NCBI RefSeq assembly: GCF_014196515.1
Contig: NZ_JACIDV010000003.1
Coordinates: 248,001-312,000 of the forward strand
DNA from: Rhizobium skierniewicense
GTDB taxonomy: Bacteria > Pseudomonadota > Alphaproteobacteria > Rhizobiales > Rhizobiaceae
Direction of reading: 5' to 3'
Length of the DNA: 64,000 nt
Both the position numbers and the translations under genes were made by a program. The notes below the pieces were generated by a model that had not been told where the DNA came from, did not search any database, and saw only the letters and a list, made by a program, of their open reading frames with translations. Every line of letters begins with the position of its first letter. Within the stretch, counting starts at the first letter, position 1. Below are positions 35,447 to 43,517 of the stretch, piece by piece.

Positions 35447-36580
35447 ATGGCCAAGGACCTTGGCGTCGGCATCATTGGATGCGGCAATATTTCAACGACC
35501 TACTTCTCTCTCTCACCCCTATTCAGGGGTCTGAAAGTTCTGGCCTGCGCCGATCTCAACCGCAGTGCTGCTGAATTGAGAGCGGAAGAATACGGGGTCA
35601 AAGCGCAATCCATCGAGGAGCTGCTTCAAAACGACGAGATCGATGTGGTGGTGAACCTCACCATCCCGGCAGCGCATTTTTCCGTTTCGAAGTCCATTCT
35701 CGAAGCGGGCAAGCATGTCTACTCGGAAAAGCCGCTCGTGCTGACGCTTCAGGAAGGCGAAGAGCTGCGGCGTCTGGCACAGGCTAAAAACCTGTCTGTC
35801 GGCTGCGCACCCGACACGTTTCTGGGCGGTTCGCACCAGTTGGCGCGTCAATACATCGATGATGGCAAAGTCGGGCGGATTACCTCTGGTACATGCCATG
35901 TCATGAGCCCCGGCATGGAAATGTGGCATCCAAATCCCGGCTTCTTCTTCCTTGAAGGCGGCGGCCCCATCCTTGATCTTGGTCCGTATTACGTCGCCAA
36001 CCTCATCAATCTGATCGGCCCGGTCAAACGTGTGGGTGCGTTGACATCCATGGCAAACCCCACTCGGACCGTGACGAGCCAGCCCTTGAACGGGCAGGTC
36101 ATTCCGGTTGAAACGCCAACAAATATCCACGCACTTCTTGAGTTCGTGAATGGCGCGACAATCACCCTGTCGGCGAGCTGGGACGTGTGGTCACACCGTC
36201 ATGCCAATATGGAGCTCTATGGCACGGAAGGCTCGATCTATGTGCCGGATCCGAACTTCTTTGGGGGTGTCGTCGATGCCAGTGGTCGCGACAAGGATAT
36301 CAAGCCGCTTGAGACCTGGGACCATCCGTTTGGCATTGCCAATCAGGAAAGTCCACAGGGTGCCCGTGCCAATTATCGTACCGCAGGACTTGCCGATATG
36401 GCCATCGCCCTGACCGAAGGCCGCGATGCACGTTGCTCGCTGGATCGGTCGTTGCACGGGATCGATGTCATGACGTCGATTTTGAAATCCGGGGAAGAAG
36501 GTCGCTTCATCGAGCTTACGACCACCTGCACCCAACCAGCCGCGCTTGGCATCGAAGAGGCACGCTCTTTGCTGCGTTGA
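35447..36580 (+). CDS. Gfo/Idh/MocA-family oxidoreductase (operon 1)
   Basis: This 377-residue protein has the NAD(P)-binding fold at its N-terminus (GVGIIGCGNISTTYFSL) and the family motif KHVYSEKPLVLT with the catalytic EKP lysine. The C-terminal alpha/beta domain has GGGPILDLGPYYVANLINLIG, where DLGPYY places the aspartate and tyrosine in the usual H/D...Y position. It should oxidise or reduce a sugar, probably at C1 or C3. It is the last gene of sugar operon 1, and a strong terminator follows 11 bases after the stop. Confidence 0.9.
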   Translation: MAKDLGVGIIGCGNISTTYFSLSPLFRGLKVLACADLNRSAAELRAEEYGVKAQSIEELLQNDEIDVVVNLTIPAAHFSVSKSILEAGKHVYSEKPLVLTLQEGEELRRLAQAKNLSVGCAPDTFLGGSHQLARQYIDDGKVGRITSGTCHVMSPGMEMWHPNPGFFFLEGGGPILDLGPYYVANLINLIGPVKRVGALTSMANPTRTVTSQPLNGQVIPVETPTNIHALLEFVNGATITLSASWDVWSHRHANMELYGTEGSIYVPDPNFFGGVVDASGRDKDIKPLETWDHPFGIANQESPQGARANYRTAGLADMAIALTEGRDARCSLDRSLHGIDVMTSILKSGEEGRFIELTTTCTQPAALGIEEARSLLR

Positions 36581-36590
36581 TGGAGAAAAG

Positions 36591-36616
36591 GCGGGTGCTC
36601 ACAGCATCCGCTTTTT
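36591..36616. terminator. Intrinsic terminator between convergent operons
   Basis: GCGGGTGCT (36591-36599) and AGCATCCGC (36603-36611) pair with one G-T wobble around a three-base loop, followed by TTTTT. On the minus strand the stem is followed by CTTTTC, so it may work both ways. It lies between the convergent Gfo/Idh and EEP genes. Confidence 0.8.
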
Positions 36617-36617
36617 G

Positions 36618-37454
36618 TCACGCGATCAGGATGTCCGTGCGGATCGTGGCTTTCAACGGTAGGTGATCGGACGCGACGCGTGACAGGGCGCTCTCATGCG
36701 CTGTTACATTCTCGATCAGCCCCTCACGGTTCGAGATGATACGATCAAGCGCCAGAACCGGCAGGCCGGACGGAAAACTTGGTACAGCGGGTGGCAGATT
36801 TCCAAAGGCTTCGCGGAAGGTGTTGAGCGAAGACCCGTTTCCAAGCCGCCATTCGTTGAGGTCACCAAGAAGAACCGTTGGCTGTTCATCTCTGGTGTTC
36901 AGCAGATCGACCAAGGCTTTTGCCTGCTGCGCACGGGAATGTCTCAGGAGGCCGAAATGGGCGGCAATGATGCGCAGGGTTCCGCCCTGCTTCATTTCAA
37001 GTTCGACCACCAGCGCCCCACGCGGCTCCAGCCCTGGTAGTTTCAGCGGGTGGACGTCCCGCACAGCGCCTTCCTTGAAGAGCACGACATTACCATGCCA
37101 GCCATGGGCCTTGGCACCCGCCGTGATCGGAACCGGCAGCAGCCCGCATTCCCGCTCCAGCCGGATGAGATCCAACAGCCCGGTTCGCTCTCCAAAACGG
37201 CTGTCGGCCTCCTGCAAGGCGATGATGTCTGCTCCAATCTCCTGGATGACGTGGCTAATGCGATCTGGGTCGAATTTGCGGTCCCGTCCCACGCATTTGT
37301 GAACATTGTAGGATGCGATAACTGGAAGTTTGGCATCGCCGCAAACGTTTGTTTTGCCAGCGCCATTCTTGCGATTGCGAAACGAGGTGACAATGAAAGA
37401 GGGAAGACTCTCCGGCTTTGCCCGTATCGACTTTTTATCTGGCACCAGTGACAT
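36618..37454 (-). CDS. Endonuclease/exonuclease/phosphatase-family hydrolase
   Basis: The start is placed at the ATG at 37454, with GAGGAA about seven bases upstream; a TTG at 37472 would add six residues. The 278-residue protein has the EEP fold: IASYNVHKCVG, ALQEADSRFG (metal glutamate), AAHFGLLRHSRAQQ, VLLGDLNEW (Asp/Asn pair) and the final SDHLPLKATI histidine. These enzymes cleave phosphodiesters in nucleic acids or lipids. It lies 51 bases after a phospholipase D-family gene on the same strand, as ybhP does beside the cardiolipin synthase gene clsB in E. coli, so a membrane-lipid role is plausible. Confidence 0.85.
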   Translation of the reverse strand: MSLVPDKKSIRAKPESLPSFIVTSFRNRKNGAGKTNVCGDAKLPVIASYNVHKCVGRDRKFDPDRISHVIQEIGADIIALQEADSRFGERTGLLDLIRLERECGLLPVPITAGAKAHGWHGNVVLFKEGAVRDVHPLKLPGLEPRGALVVELEMKQGGTLRIIAAHFGLLRHSRAQQAKALVDLLNTRDEQPTVLLGDLNEWRLGNGSSLNTFREAFGNLPPAVPSFPSGLPVLALDRIISNREGLIENVTAHESALSRVASDHLPLKATIRTDILIA

Positions 37455-37505
37455 CCATTTCCTCGATCTCAAAAGAACGTTCTGCCGCGCCTAGCATGTG
37501 GCCCC

Positions 37506-39011
37506 CTAAAGATACGGAGAGGCCAACCATAAAATGCGTTCGACAAGCCGCAGCGCAAAAGGCCTTGCCCGCAACGCATCGAGCTCCACGGGTTGAGCGT
37601 TCAGCATCGCGTCATTTATCCGTGACGATACCGCTCTCGCGAAGCCCTCGTCGATAACTTCTATGTCCACCTCAAAGTTCAATCTCAATGAGCGCGGGTC
37701 GAGATTTGACGACCCGACATAGGACCACCGGTCATCGATCACCAGCAGTTTGGAGTGGTTGAAGGGGCCGGTTGCGCGCCAGATACGGCAATAGCTTTTC
37801 AACATCTGATCGAATTGCGCTGTCATCGCTCTATCGACCAGCATCAGATTGTTGTTGGCGGGCACGATGATATCGACTTGCACTCCTCGCCTGGCGGCCG
37901 TTGTCAGCGCCGATATGAGCTCTCTATCTGGTAGAAAATAGGGCGACATGATGCGAATGGACGATCGAGCGATGGAAAACGCGCCCGTTAGCAGTTTGTG
38001 ACTGGTTTCGATACTGTTGTCAGGCCCAGATGCCACAACGCGTGCGAGCACGGGTGATCCGGGTTTTCCTTGCGGAAGAGTGATGTCCCACATGGGTCCA
38101 TCCAGCAGTTCCCCGGTTGTAAATCGCCAGTCTTCAGCGGCGACGGTAAAAAGATCCGCAACGAGCGGACCTTTGACCTTGAAATGGGTGTCGCGCGATT
38201 GGTCATCGCCCGAAAACTCTGCGGCAAACCCTTCGCGAATATTCATCCCGCCGGTGAATGCCATTCGTCCGTCTACGACAAGGATTTTGCGGTGGGTTCT
38301 CAAATTCGCATAGGGCAGACGCAGCCCCATAATGACGTTGCCGTTGAAGACGCTGGCGTTGATGCCTGCGTCTTTGAGGCCTGGCAGGATGCTTGGTACG
38401 GAATAGCGGGCTCCCACCGCATCGATGAGCACACGAACCTCGACGCCCCGGTTTTGTGCCTGGGTCAAGGCGTCAACGAAGCGGGTTCCTATTCTATCCT
38501 GATCGAAAATATAGGTTTCGAGAATGATCGAGCGTCTTGCGTTGGCGATGGCTTCCAGCATGGCCGCGTAAGCGATATCGCCGCTTCCTAGGGGCTCTAT
38601 CGTATTGCCGGTGGTCAGCGCGTTGCGTGTCACCCGGTCTCCCACGGTTTTCATGGCCGAAAAACGTCGTCCAAAACGTGCAATGACGATGTCATCACTG
38701 GCATCGAAACGCGCAACGCGATCCATTATCGTACCGTGCATCAGGGACCGCTGTTGGCCCAGTGAACTGCGACGGATACGGTTGATCCCGGCGATCGCGT
38801 AGATGACTGCGCCAATCACAGGGGAAAGAACGATCACGCCGACCCAGCCCAGCGCCGTGCGGACCTCTTGCTTTGTCATCGTCGCGTGGATAGCGGCCGT
38901 TGCGCCCATGATGACAGACAAGGTTGCCAGAATATGGGGCCAGTAGGTCGTGACAAGTTCGATCATGTCGAGGAATATAGAGGAGTTCGGCTTGGCCGCA
39001 AGGCGGGTCAC
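37506..39011 (-). CDS. Phospholipase D family, cardiolipin-synthase-like
   Basis: This 501-residue protein has two N-terminal membrane helices (the PLDc_N-like WPHILATLSVIMGAT and VIVLSPVIGAVIYAIAGI) followed by two HKD motifs: HRKILVVDGRMAFTGGMNI near residue 240 and HSKLLVIDDRWSYVGSSNL near residue 420. Two HKD sites in one chain form one active centre, as in bacterial cardiolipin synthases, which join phosphatidylglycerol molecules or related phospholipids. The listed start is a GTG without a clear ribosome site; an ATG 15 codons further in (38966) is equally possible. It is likely in an operon with the EEP hydrolase. Confidence 0.88.
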   Translation of the reverse strand: MTRLAAKPNSSIFLDMIELVTTYWPHILATLSVIMGATAAIHATMTKQEVRTALGWVGVIVLSPVIGAVIYAIAGINRIRRSSLGQQRSLMHGTIMDRVARFDASDDIVIARFGRRFSAMKTVGDRVTRNALTTGNTIEPLGSGDIAYAAMLEAIANARRSIILETYIFDQDRIGTRFVDALTQAQNRGVEVRVLIDAVGARYSVPSILPGLKDAGINASVFNGNVIMGLRLPYANLRTHRKILVVDGRMAFTGGMNIREGFAAEFSGDDQSRDTHFKVKGPLVADLFTVAAEDWRFTTGELLDGPMWDITLPQGKPGSPVLARVVASGPDNSIETSHKLLTGAFSIARSSIRIMSPYFLPDRELISALTTAARRGVQVDIIVPANNNLMLVDRAMTAQFDQMLKSYCRIWRATGPFNHSKLLVIDDRWSYVGSSNLDPRSLRLNFEVDIEVIDEGFARAVSSRINDAMLNAQPVELDALRARPFALRLVERILWLASPYL

Positions 39012-39206
39012 ATAAAGCCGGGTAGGGATATTTTAAGGCTTTGTAAGCTATAAATGTCGAAGATAATTCACTAAATCCGACGAAATCATGAACGCTGGTA
39101 CAGACATCTCCGTGGCAACGCGAGGGCCAATGACAAGCCCTCAGACTTGTATTCAGGCTGGATTTATTTTACCACCGTTTTACCTTCTGCAAATCGGTGT
39201 AACGCC

Positions 39207-40499
39207 ATGCGTTTGAGACATATTCTGCTTCTCGCCTGTACGGCTCTGATGCTGACTGGCTGTAACGAAACGCTTGAAACAGTCGAGCGGGACGTGTCGC
39301 ATGTCAAGAACAAGGTTGATTACCCGCTCTCTCCGTCCATTCTCGCTGAAATCGACAAGAAGAATATGGATCGCAATGCGCCGATCCTGATGCGTATTTT
39401 CAAGGAAGAGGGTAAGCTTGAAATCTGGAAAGCGCGACGCGACAACCGTTTCGAGGTGATCGCGTCCTACGATATTTGTGCATGGTCGGGAAAGCTTGGG
39501 CCCAAGGTCAAGGAAGGCGACCGTCAGGCGCCGGAAGGTTTTTACAATCTGACGCCAGCGCACCTGAACCCGAATTCCAACTATTACCTTGCCATCAATA
39601 CCGGTTTTCCCAACCGCTATGATCAGGCAAACGGCCGCAACGGCACCAATCTTATGATCCACGGCGCGTGTTCGTCGTCGGGGTGTTATTCGATGACCGA
39701 TGCGCAGGTTCTTGAAATCTACGGTTTCGCACGCGACGCCTTCAAGGGCGGCCAGAAGACCGTGCAGCTTCAGGCGTTGCCATTCCGTATGACGGCGGAA
39801 AACATGGCGCGTCATCGCAACAGCGAGCACTACGAATTCTGGAAGATGCTGAAGGTCGGCTACGACAATTTCGAAGTCACCAAGCGCCCGCCCGAAGTCA
39901 ATGTCTGTGAAAAGAAATACGTGTTCAACCAGCAGGCCGAAGGCGGACAGTTCAATGCTTCCGCTGCCTGCCCGAAAATGAGCACACCACCCGCTCTTGC
40001 CAGTGCCCTTCAAAGCTATGCCAAGACCTATGATGTTGCCTACGCCAAAGCGACGAAGAAGCTTGACGGGATGGTTTGGTACGACCCGAGCGAGGCCGAG
40101 CGTAAAGCGATTGTAGCAGCAAAGCGCAAGGGCCGTGAGCCTGCTTATGCGCCGACTGGTTCTGCTCTCAAGGCCGGACGATTGATGAAGGAAACCGAAT
40201 TCGTCGCGCTCATGGAAAAGAAGGCTTCCAAGGGCATTTCTGGGCAGGCCGCGACCGCTATGGCTTCAGCATCCAACCCGGGTGCAACCACTGCCGCGAC
40301 GCTTGGTAGGCCGCAGAACGACGCTGGCCGCGTGGCGCCAACTGTCATGGTTGCGGCGACACCTGCTGCTCCCGCCCAGCAGACGGCTGTTGCGCAAGCT
40401 GTTCCGGTTCCCGCTGTCAATCCTCTGGCTTTCTCCGCGCCATCGCCAGTTGAGGATGCCCAGAAGAAGCCGTTCTGGAAGTTCTGGTCCAAGGAATGA
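39207..40499 (+). CDS. L,D-transpeptidase-family lipoprotein (DpaA/LdtF-like)
   Basis: The start is the ATG at 39207, giving a signal peptide with lipobox LTGC (Cys19) and 430 residues. The YkuD-type domain has LEIWKARRDNRFEVIASYDIC, EGDRQAPEGFYNLTP, and the active site MIHGACSSSGCYSMTD with its histidine and cysteine. This variant, with SxGCYxMTD, is seen in E. coli YafK (DpaA/LdtF), which cuts Braun lipoprotein from peptidoglycan. The C-terminal third (about residues 300-430) is alanine- and proline-rich and looks disordered. The stop overlaps the following tusA-like start by four bases. Confidence 0.85.
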   Translation: MRLRHILLLACTALMLTGCNETLETVERDVSHVKNKVDYPLSPSILAEIDKKNMDRNAPILMRIFKEEGKLEIWKARRDNRFEVIASYDICAWSGKLGPKVKEGDRQAPEGFYNLTPAHLNPNSNYYLAINTGFPNRYDQANGRNGTNLMIHGACSSSGCYSMTDAQVLEIYGFARDAFKGGQKTVQLQALPFRMTAENMARHRNSEHYEFWKMLKVGYDNFEVTKRPPEVNVCEKKYVFNQQAEGGQFNASAACPKMSTPPALASALQSYAKTYDVAYAKATKKLDGMVWYDPSEAERKAIVAAKRKGREPAYAPTGSALKAGRLMKETEFVALMEKKASKGISGQAATAMASASNPGATTAATLGRPQNDAGRVAPTVMVAATPAAPAQQTAVAQAVPVPAVNPLAFSAPSPVEDAQKKPFWKFWSKE

Positions 40500-40729
40500 C
40501 GGACACCGTTCCCCTGGTTTATGATTTAAGGGGGCTGAAATGCCCCCTTCCTGTTTTGAAAAGTCGAAAGAAACTATCGACGATGGTCGCGGGTGAGACG
40601 CTGTGGGTGGAAACCACAGACGATCTCGCCGTGCTCGATATCGCCCATATGTGCAACGAAGACGGCCATAGTCTTTTGGAAACGGTTGCGATGCCAACAG
40701 GCCATCGGTTCTTGATCCGCAAGCGGTAA
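40496..40729 (+). CDS. TusA-like sulfur carrier protein
   Basis: This 77-residue protein has the TusA/SirA signature DLRGLKCPLPVLKSRKKL with its CPxP cysteine (residue 16), then the strand ETLWVETTDDLAVLDI and a C-terminal RFLIRKR. Family members carry persulfide sulfur for tRNA thiolation or cofactor synthesis, or have regulatory roles. The start overlaps the stop of the L,D-transpeptidase gene (ATGA), although the functions seem unrelated. The next gene, queE, converges on it. Confidence 0.9.
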   Translation: MTDTVPLVYDLRGLKCPLPVLKSRKKLSTMVAGETLWVETTDDLAVLDIAHMCNEDGHSLLETVAMPTGHRFLIRKR

Positions 40730-40749
40730 ATGGCTTTGACCGATGGCGT

Positions 40750-41487
40750 CTAGACGCCGCGCTTGTTGCCCCAGAGCAGCACATGCAGCTGCGGAAGAAC
40801 GCGCACGTCGAACCACTGGTCGGCGCTCACTTTCTCCACAAGCGACAACATCCGGTCCATGACACCGTCGATATCGACGGTCGCATGATCGTCGTCGGGC
40901 GGTGGTGGTGTGTGGTTGCCGGGCTGAAGATAAACCGGAAGGTGGGGATAGCGCTGGTGGGCGTCTCTGGCATATGCAAAGTCTGCATCGTCAAACACCA
41001 CGATTTTCAGCGCAAGTTGCGGGCCGCTGCCTGCTGCTATGAGACAGCGCTCGAATAGAGCCCAGTCCGTCTGCATGCCACTGGATGGCGGCTTGGGACT
41101 GAGAACCAGATAGTCGAGGTCTGCGAACCAGTCTTTCGCAAGGCTTCCCTGGGTTTCCAGAGCAAAGCGGTAACCTTCCCCATGACCTCTGTTAATGAGC
41201 GGGCCAAGCGGCTGAATGGCTGGATTTCCGCCAGATAGGGAGACTACCAGAGGTTTTCCACCCGATAGCTGCGTGACCTGCTGCCAGATGGCATCCGCCG
41301 ACATGGGCTGCCAGTCGTCACGATACTTGCTATCGACAGCATGGAGCGTATCGCACCATGCACAGCGATAATCGCATCCACCGGTGCGAACGAAGACGGT
41401 GGGAAGGCCGATAAGGGGGCCTTCGCCTTGGATGGTCGGGCCAAAAATCTCGCTGACACGAACAAGCGCTTCTTTTTGCGTGATCAT
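40750..41487 (-). CDS. queE: 7-carboxy-7-deazaguanine synthase QueE
   Basis: The start is the ATG at 41487, which overlaps the queD stop by four bases; the longer frame from 41574 is a queD shadow. The 245-residue radical-SAM enzyme has [15 protein letters not shown] and the iron-sulfur motif [10 protein letters not shown] (Cx3Cx2C), then a SAM-contact [10 protein letters not shown]. It converts 6-carboxytetrahydropterin to 7-carboxy-7-deazaguanine, the second special step to preQ0 and queuosine. The gene is last in queC-queD-queE. A perfect 14-bp palindrome, GGCGTCTAGACGCC (40745-40758), covers its stop codon. Confidence 0.94.
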   Translation of the reverse strand: MITQKEALVRVSEIFGPTIQGEGPLIGLPTVFVRTGGCDYRCAWCDTLHAVDSKYRDDWQPMSADAIWQQVTQLSGGKPLVVSLSGGNPAIQPLGPLINRGHGEGYRFALETQGSLAKDWFADLDYLVLSPKPPSSGMQTDWALFERCLIAAGSGPQLALKIVVFDDADFAYARDAHQRYPHLPVYLQPGNHTPPPPDDDHATVDIDGVMDRMLSLVEKVSADQWFDVRVLPQLHVLLWGNKRGV

Positions 41488-41852
41488 GGCTTTGGCTGAG
41501 GGCGATACTCGGCCCATGTTTTTGCTGTTTCGCTGACGCGAACAGCGCTCGTTTCCGGCAGGCGCTCTTTGCACCAGTCATAGAAGTGCTTTGCAAGGCA
41601 TTCAGCGGTGACGCTGTCATGCCCCATGACATCGTTGAGGTGGCGGTGATCGAAATGGTCATCGATGTAACGCTTGAGCGGCGTAAGCTCCTGATAATCA
41701 CGCACAAAACCATGGCCGTTGAGTTCTTGGCCTGAAAGTTCCACTTCAACGATGTAATTGTGTCCGTGCAGCCTTGCACATTGGTGGTCTGCGGGCAGGC
41801 TTTTGAGCTGATGGGAGGCAGAGAAGTGGAATTCCTTTGTGATCCGGTACAT
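41484..41852 (-). CDS. queD: 6-carboxy-5,6,7,8-tetrahydropterin synthase QueD
   Basis: The start is taken as the ATG at 41852 ([16 protein letters not shown]), sharing one base with the queC stop in TGATG, with AGGAGG seven bases upstream. A GTG one codon earlier is too close to the ribosome site. The 122-residue protein has the zinc histidines in FSASHQL and [11 protein letters not shown], the catalytic cysteine in QCARLHGHN, and a late [15 protein letters not shown]. It makes 6-carboxytetrahydropterin from dihydroneopterin triphosphate for the queuosine pathway. Confidence 0.94.
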   Translation of the reverse strand: MYRITKEFHFSASHQLKSLPADHQCARLHGHNYIVEVELSGQELNGHGFVRDYQELTPLKRYIDDHFDHRHLNDVMGHDSVTAECLAKHFYDWCKERLPETSAVRVSETAKTWAEYRPQPKP

Positions 41853-42562
41853 CACTTCACCTCCTGCGCTGCATAGGCACTGGTGGCTGCGATCCAGAAA
41901 TCCGGGTCTTCGTAATCTGTCGGGTCCTCGACACGTGCTAGGTGAAAGGCTTCACGTCGTTCCACACAGGTGCCACAGCGCCCGCAGTGGCGTGTACCAC
42001 CCTTGTAACAGGACCATGTTTCAGCAAACGGCGTCTCGTGCCTGGCGCCATCTGTCACGATATCGGCTTTGGAGCCTGTGACATAGGGCGCGTGGAGCTT
42101 GACCCTGGCATAGCCTTCGAGGGCGTGGCGCTGCATATCGTTGAAACTGTCGATGAAGCCGGGACGGCAGTCGGGGTAGATGAAATGGTCGCCGCCATGA
42201 ACGGCAATGGCAACGGCATCCGCCTGTTGGGCTGCTGCCAGCCCGAAGGCGATTGTGAGCATAATGGCATTGCGGTTGGGAACGACGGTGGAGCGCATCG
42301 TGTCTTCCGCATAATGGCCGTCGGGAACTTCGACATCGTCTGTCAGGGCCGAGCCCGTCAGATGCGCGCCGATGGTGCGGATGTCGATCATATGATGGGC
42401 AACGCCAAGACGTGTTGCGCAACGCGCTGCGAAGTCCAGCTCCTTCTTGTGTCGCTGTCCGTAGTCGAACGATACGAGTGCGAGTAGTTCATGTTCAGCT
42501 GCAATTTTATGCGCAAGCGAAACCGAGTCCAATCCGCCAGAGCAGATGACGATAGTCTTCAT
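41852..42562 (-). CDS. queC: 7-cyano-7-deazaguanine synthase QueC
   Basis: This 236-residue enzyme has the ATP pyrophosphatase loop VICSGGLDSVSLAHK near the start, NRNAIMLTIAFGLAAAQQADAVAIAVHGGD in the middle and the zinc site CYKGGTRHCGRCGTCVERREAF at the end. It turns 7-carboxy-7-deazaguanine into preQ0 using ATP and ammonia. It is the first gene of the que operon. Its ribosome binding site (GGGA, 42570-42573) lies inside a preQ1-I riboswitch, so translation should fall when preQ1 is plentiful. Confidence 0.96.
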   Translation of the reverse strand: MKTIVICSGGLDSVSLAHKIAAEHELLALVSFDYGQRHKKELDFAARCATRLGVAHHMIDIRTIGAHLTGSALTDDVEVPDGHYAEDTMRSTVVPNRNAIMLTIAFGLAAAQQADAVAIAVHGGDHFIYPDCRPGFIDSFNDMQRHALEGYARVKLHAPYVTGSKADIVTDGARHETPFAETWSCYKGGTRHCGRCGTCVERREAFHLARVEDPTDYEDPDFWIAATSAYAAQEVK

Positions 42563-42567
42563 GTTGA

Positions 42568-42602
42568 GATCCCTTGTTTTGACCGGGTGGGCTGCGACCG
42601 GA
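42568..42602 (-). promoter_or_regulatory. preQ1-I riboswitch
   Basis: On the minus strand the leader reads CCGG, then UCGCAG, a C-rich segment with CCGG, then UCAAAACAAGGGA just before queC. The UCGCAG loop and the AAAACAAGGG tail match the well-studied preQ1-I aptamer of Thermoanaerobacter, with the CCC/GGG pseudoknot and the CCGG/CCGG stem both possible. The tail contains the Shine-Dalgarno sequence seven bases before the queC ATG, so ligand binding should block translation. Queuosine precursor genes downstream support the call. Confidence 0.87.
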
Positions 42603-42692
42603 TTTATGGTTGCGGCTTCTAGCGCAAGTCGCGATCATTGTGAAGAGGCGCTCGCTTTTTAGAGCCGACGCCTTAGTGGGCGGTAAGCTCGG

Positions 42693-43517
42693 TTATTCGC
42701 CCACCAAAAACGAGGGATTTGATGTCATGCGATGACGACCGATAGGAAGCATGATTGGTCGACCCGACGTCGGGTCTGCGATGATGCAGCTCTCCAGGCC
42801 GAAGACGGCTCGGATGTTATCTTCCGTCAAAACCTGTTCAGGCGTTCCCATGACGTGCAGACGCCCATCCGCCATGGCGACGAGATAATCGGCGTAGCGT
42901 GCTGCCAGATTAAGATCGTGAAGGACCATGACGATGGTCGTGCCGCGACTGTGATTGAGGTCGGTCAGGAGATCAAGCACCTCAATCTGATGGCTGATGT
43001 CCAGAAATGTTGTCGGCTCATCGAGAAGCAGGAGTTCCGTCTGTTGCGCGAGTGCCATGGCGATCCAGACCCGTTGCCGTTGCCCGCCCGAAAGCTCGTC
43101 CACCGCCCGTTCTGCAAGTTCGAAGGTCTTCGTTGCTTCCAGTGCAGTGGCAACCGCCTGGTCATCCTCATTGGTCCACCTGGAAAGAAAGCCTTGATGC
43201 GGGTGCCTCCCGCGACTGACGAGATCTGCTACCGTGATGCCCTCAGGTGCTATGGGGGATTGCGGAAGCAGGCCCAGTGTCCTCGCCAGCTTTTTGGACG
43301 CGATGGCGTGGATTGATTGTCCGTCCAGCAAAACATGTCCTGTTTTCGGGGAAAGAAGACGGGACATGGTGCGCAACAGCGTGGATTTACCACAGGCATT
43401 GGCCCCGACGATGACGGTGATCTTCCCCGACGGTACGGTAAGATCAAGGTTTTCCAAAATCAGATTGTCGCCGTAACCTGCGGACAATTGGCGTGCCTGA
43501 AGAGAATGAGTTGTCAA
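42693..43517 (-). CDS. Iron-siderophore ABC transporter ATP-binding protein (FepC-like)
   Basis: This 274-residue ATPase has Walker A VGANACGKSTLL, Q-loop LLPQSP, the signature LSGGQRQRVWIAMALAQ, Walker B LLLLDEPTTFLD and the H-loop MVLHDLN. The 'HQ...LLxDLN' pattern and 'GMPEQVLTE'-like ending (here MGTPEQVLTEDNI) are typical of FepC/FecE/FhuC. It energises siderophore import through the two permeases encoded just upstream. Its start overlaps the second permease stop by four bases. It is the last gene of the uptake operon; the queC riboswitch lies 90 bases beyond its stop on the same strand, so some read-through is possible. Confidence 0.94.
   Translation of the reverse strand: MTTHSLQARQLSAGYGDNLILENLDLTVPSGKITVIVGANACGKSTLLRTMSRLLSPKTGHVLLDGQSIHAIASKKLARTLGLLPQSPIAPEGITVADLVSRGRHPHQGFLSRWTNEDDQAVATALEATKTFELAERAVDELSGGQRQRVWIAMALAQQTELLLLDEPTTFLDISHQIEVLDLLTDLNHSRGTTIVMVLHDLNLAARYADYLVAMADGRLHVMGTPEQVLTEDNIRAVFGLESCIIADPTSGRPIMLPIGRHRMTSNPSFLVGE

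Noticed and set aside
40745..40758. Perfect 14-bp palindrome over the queE stop codon
   Set aside because: No loop and no T-run, so a poor terminator; it may be a chance palindrome between convergent genes.
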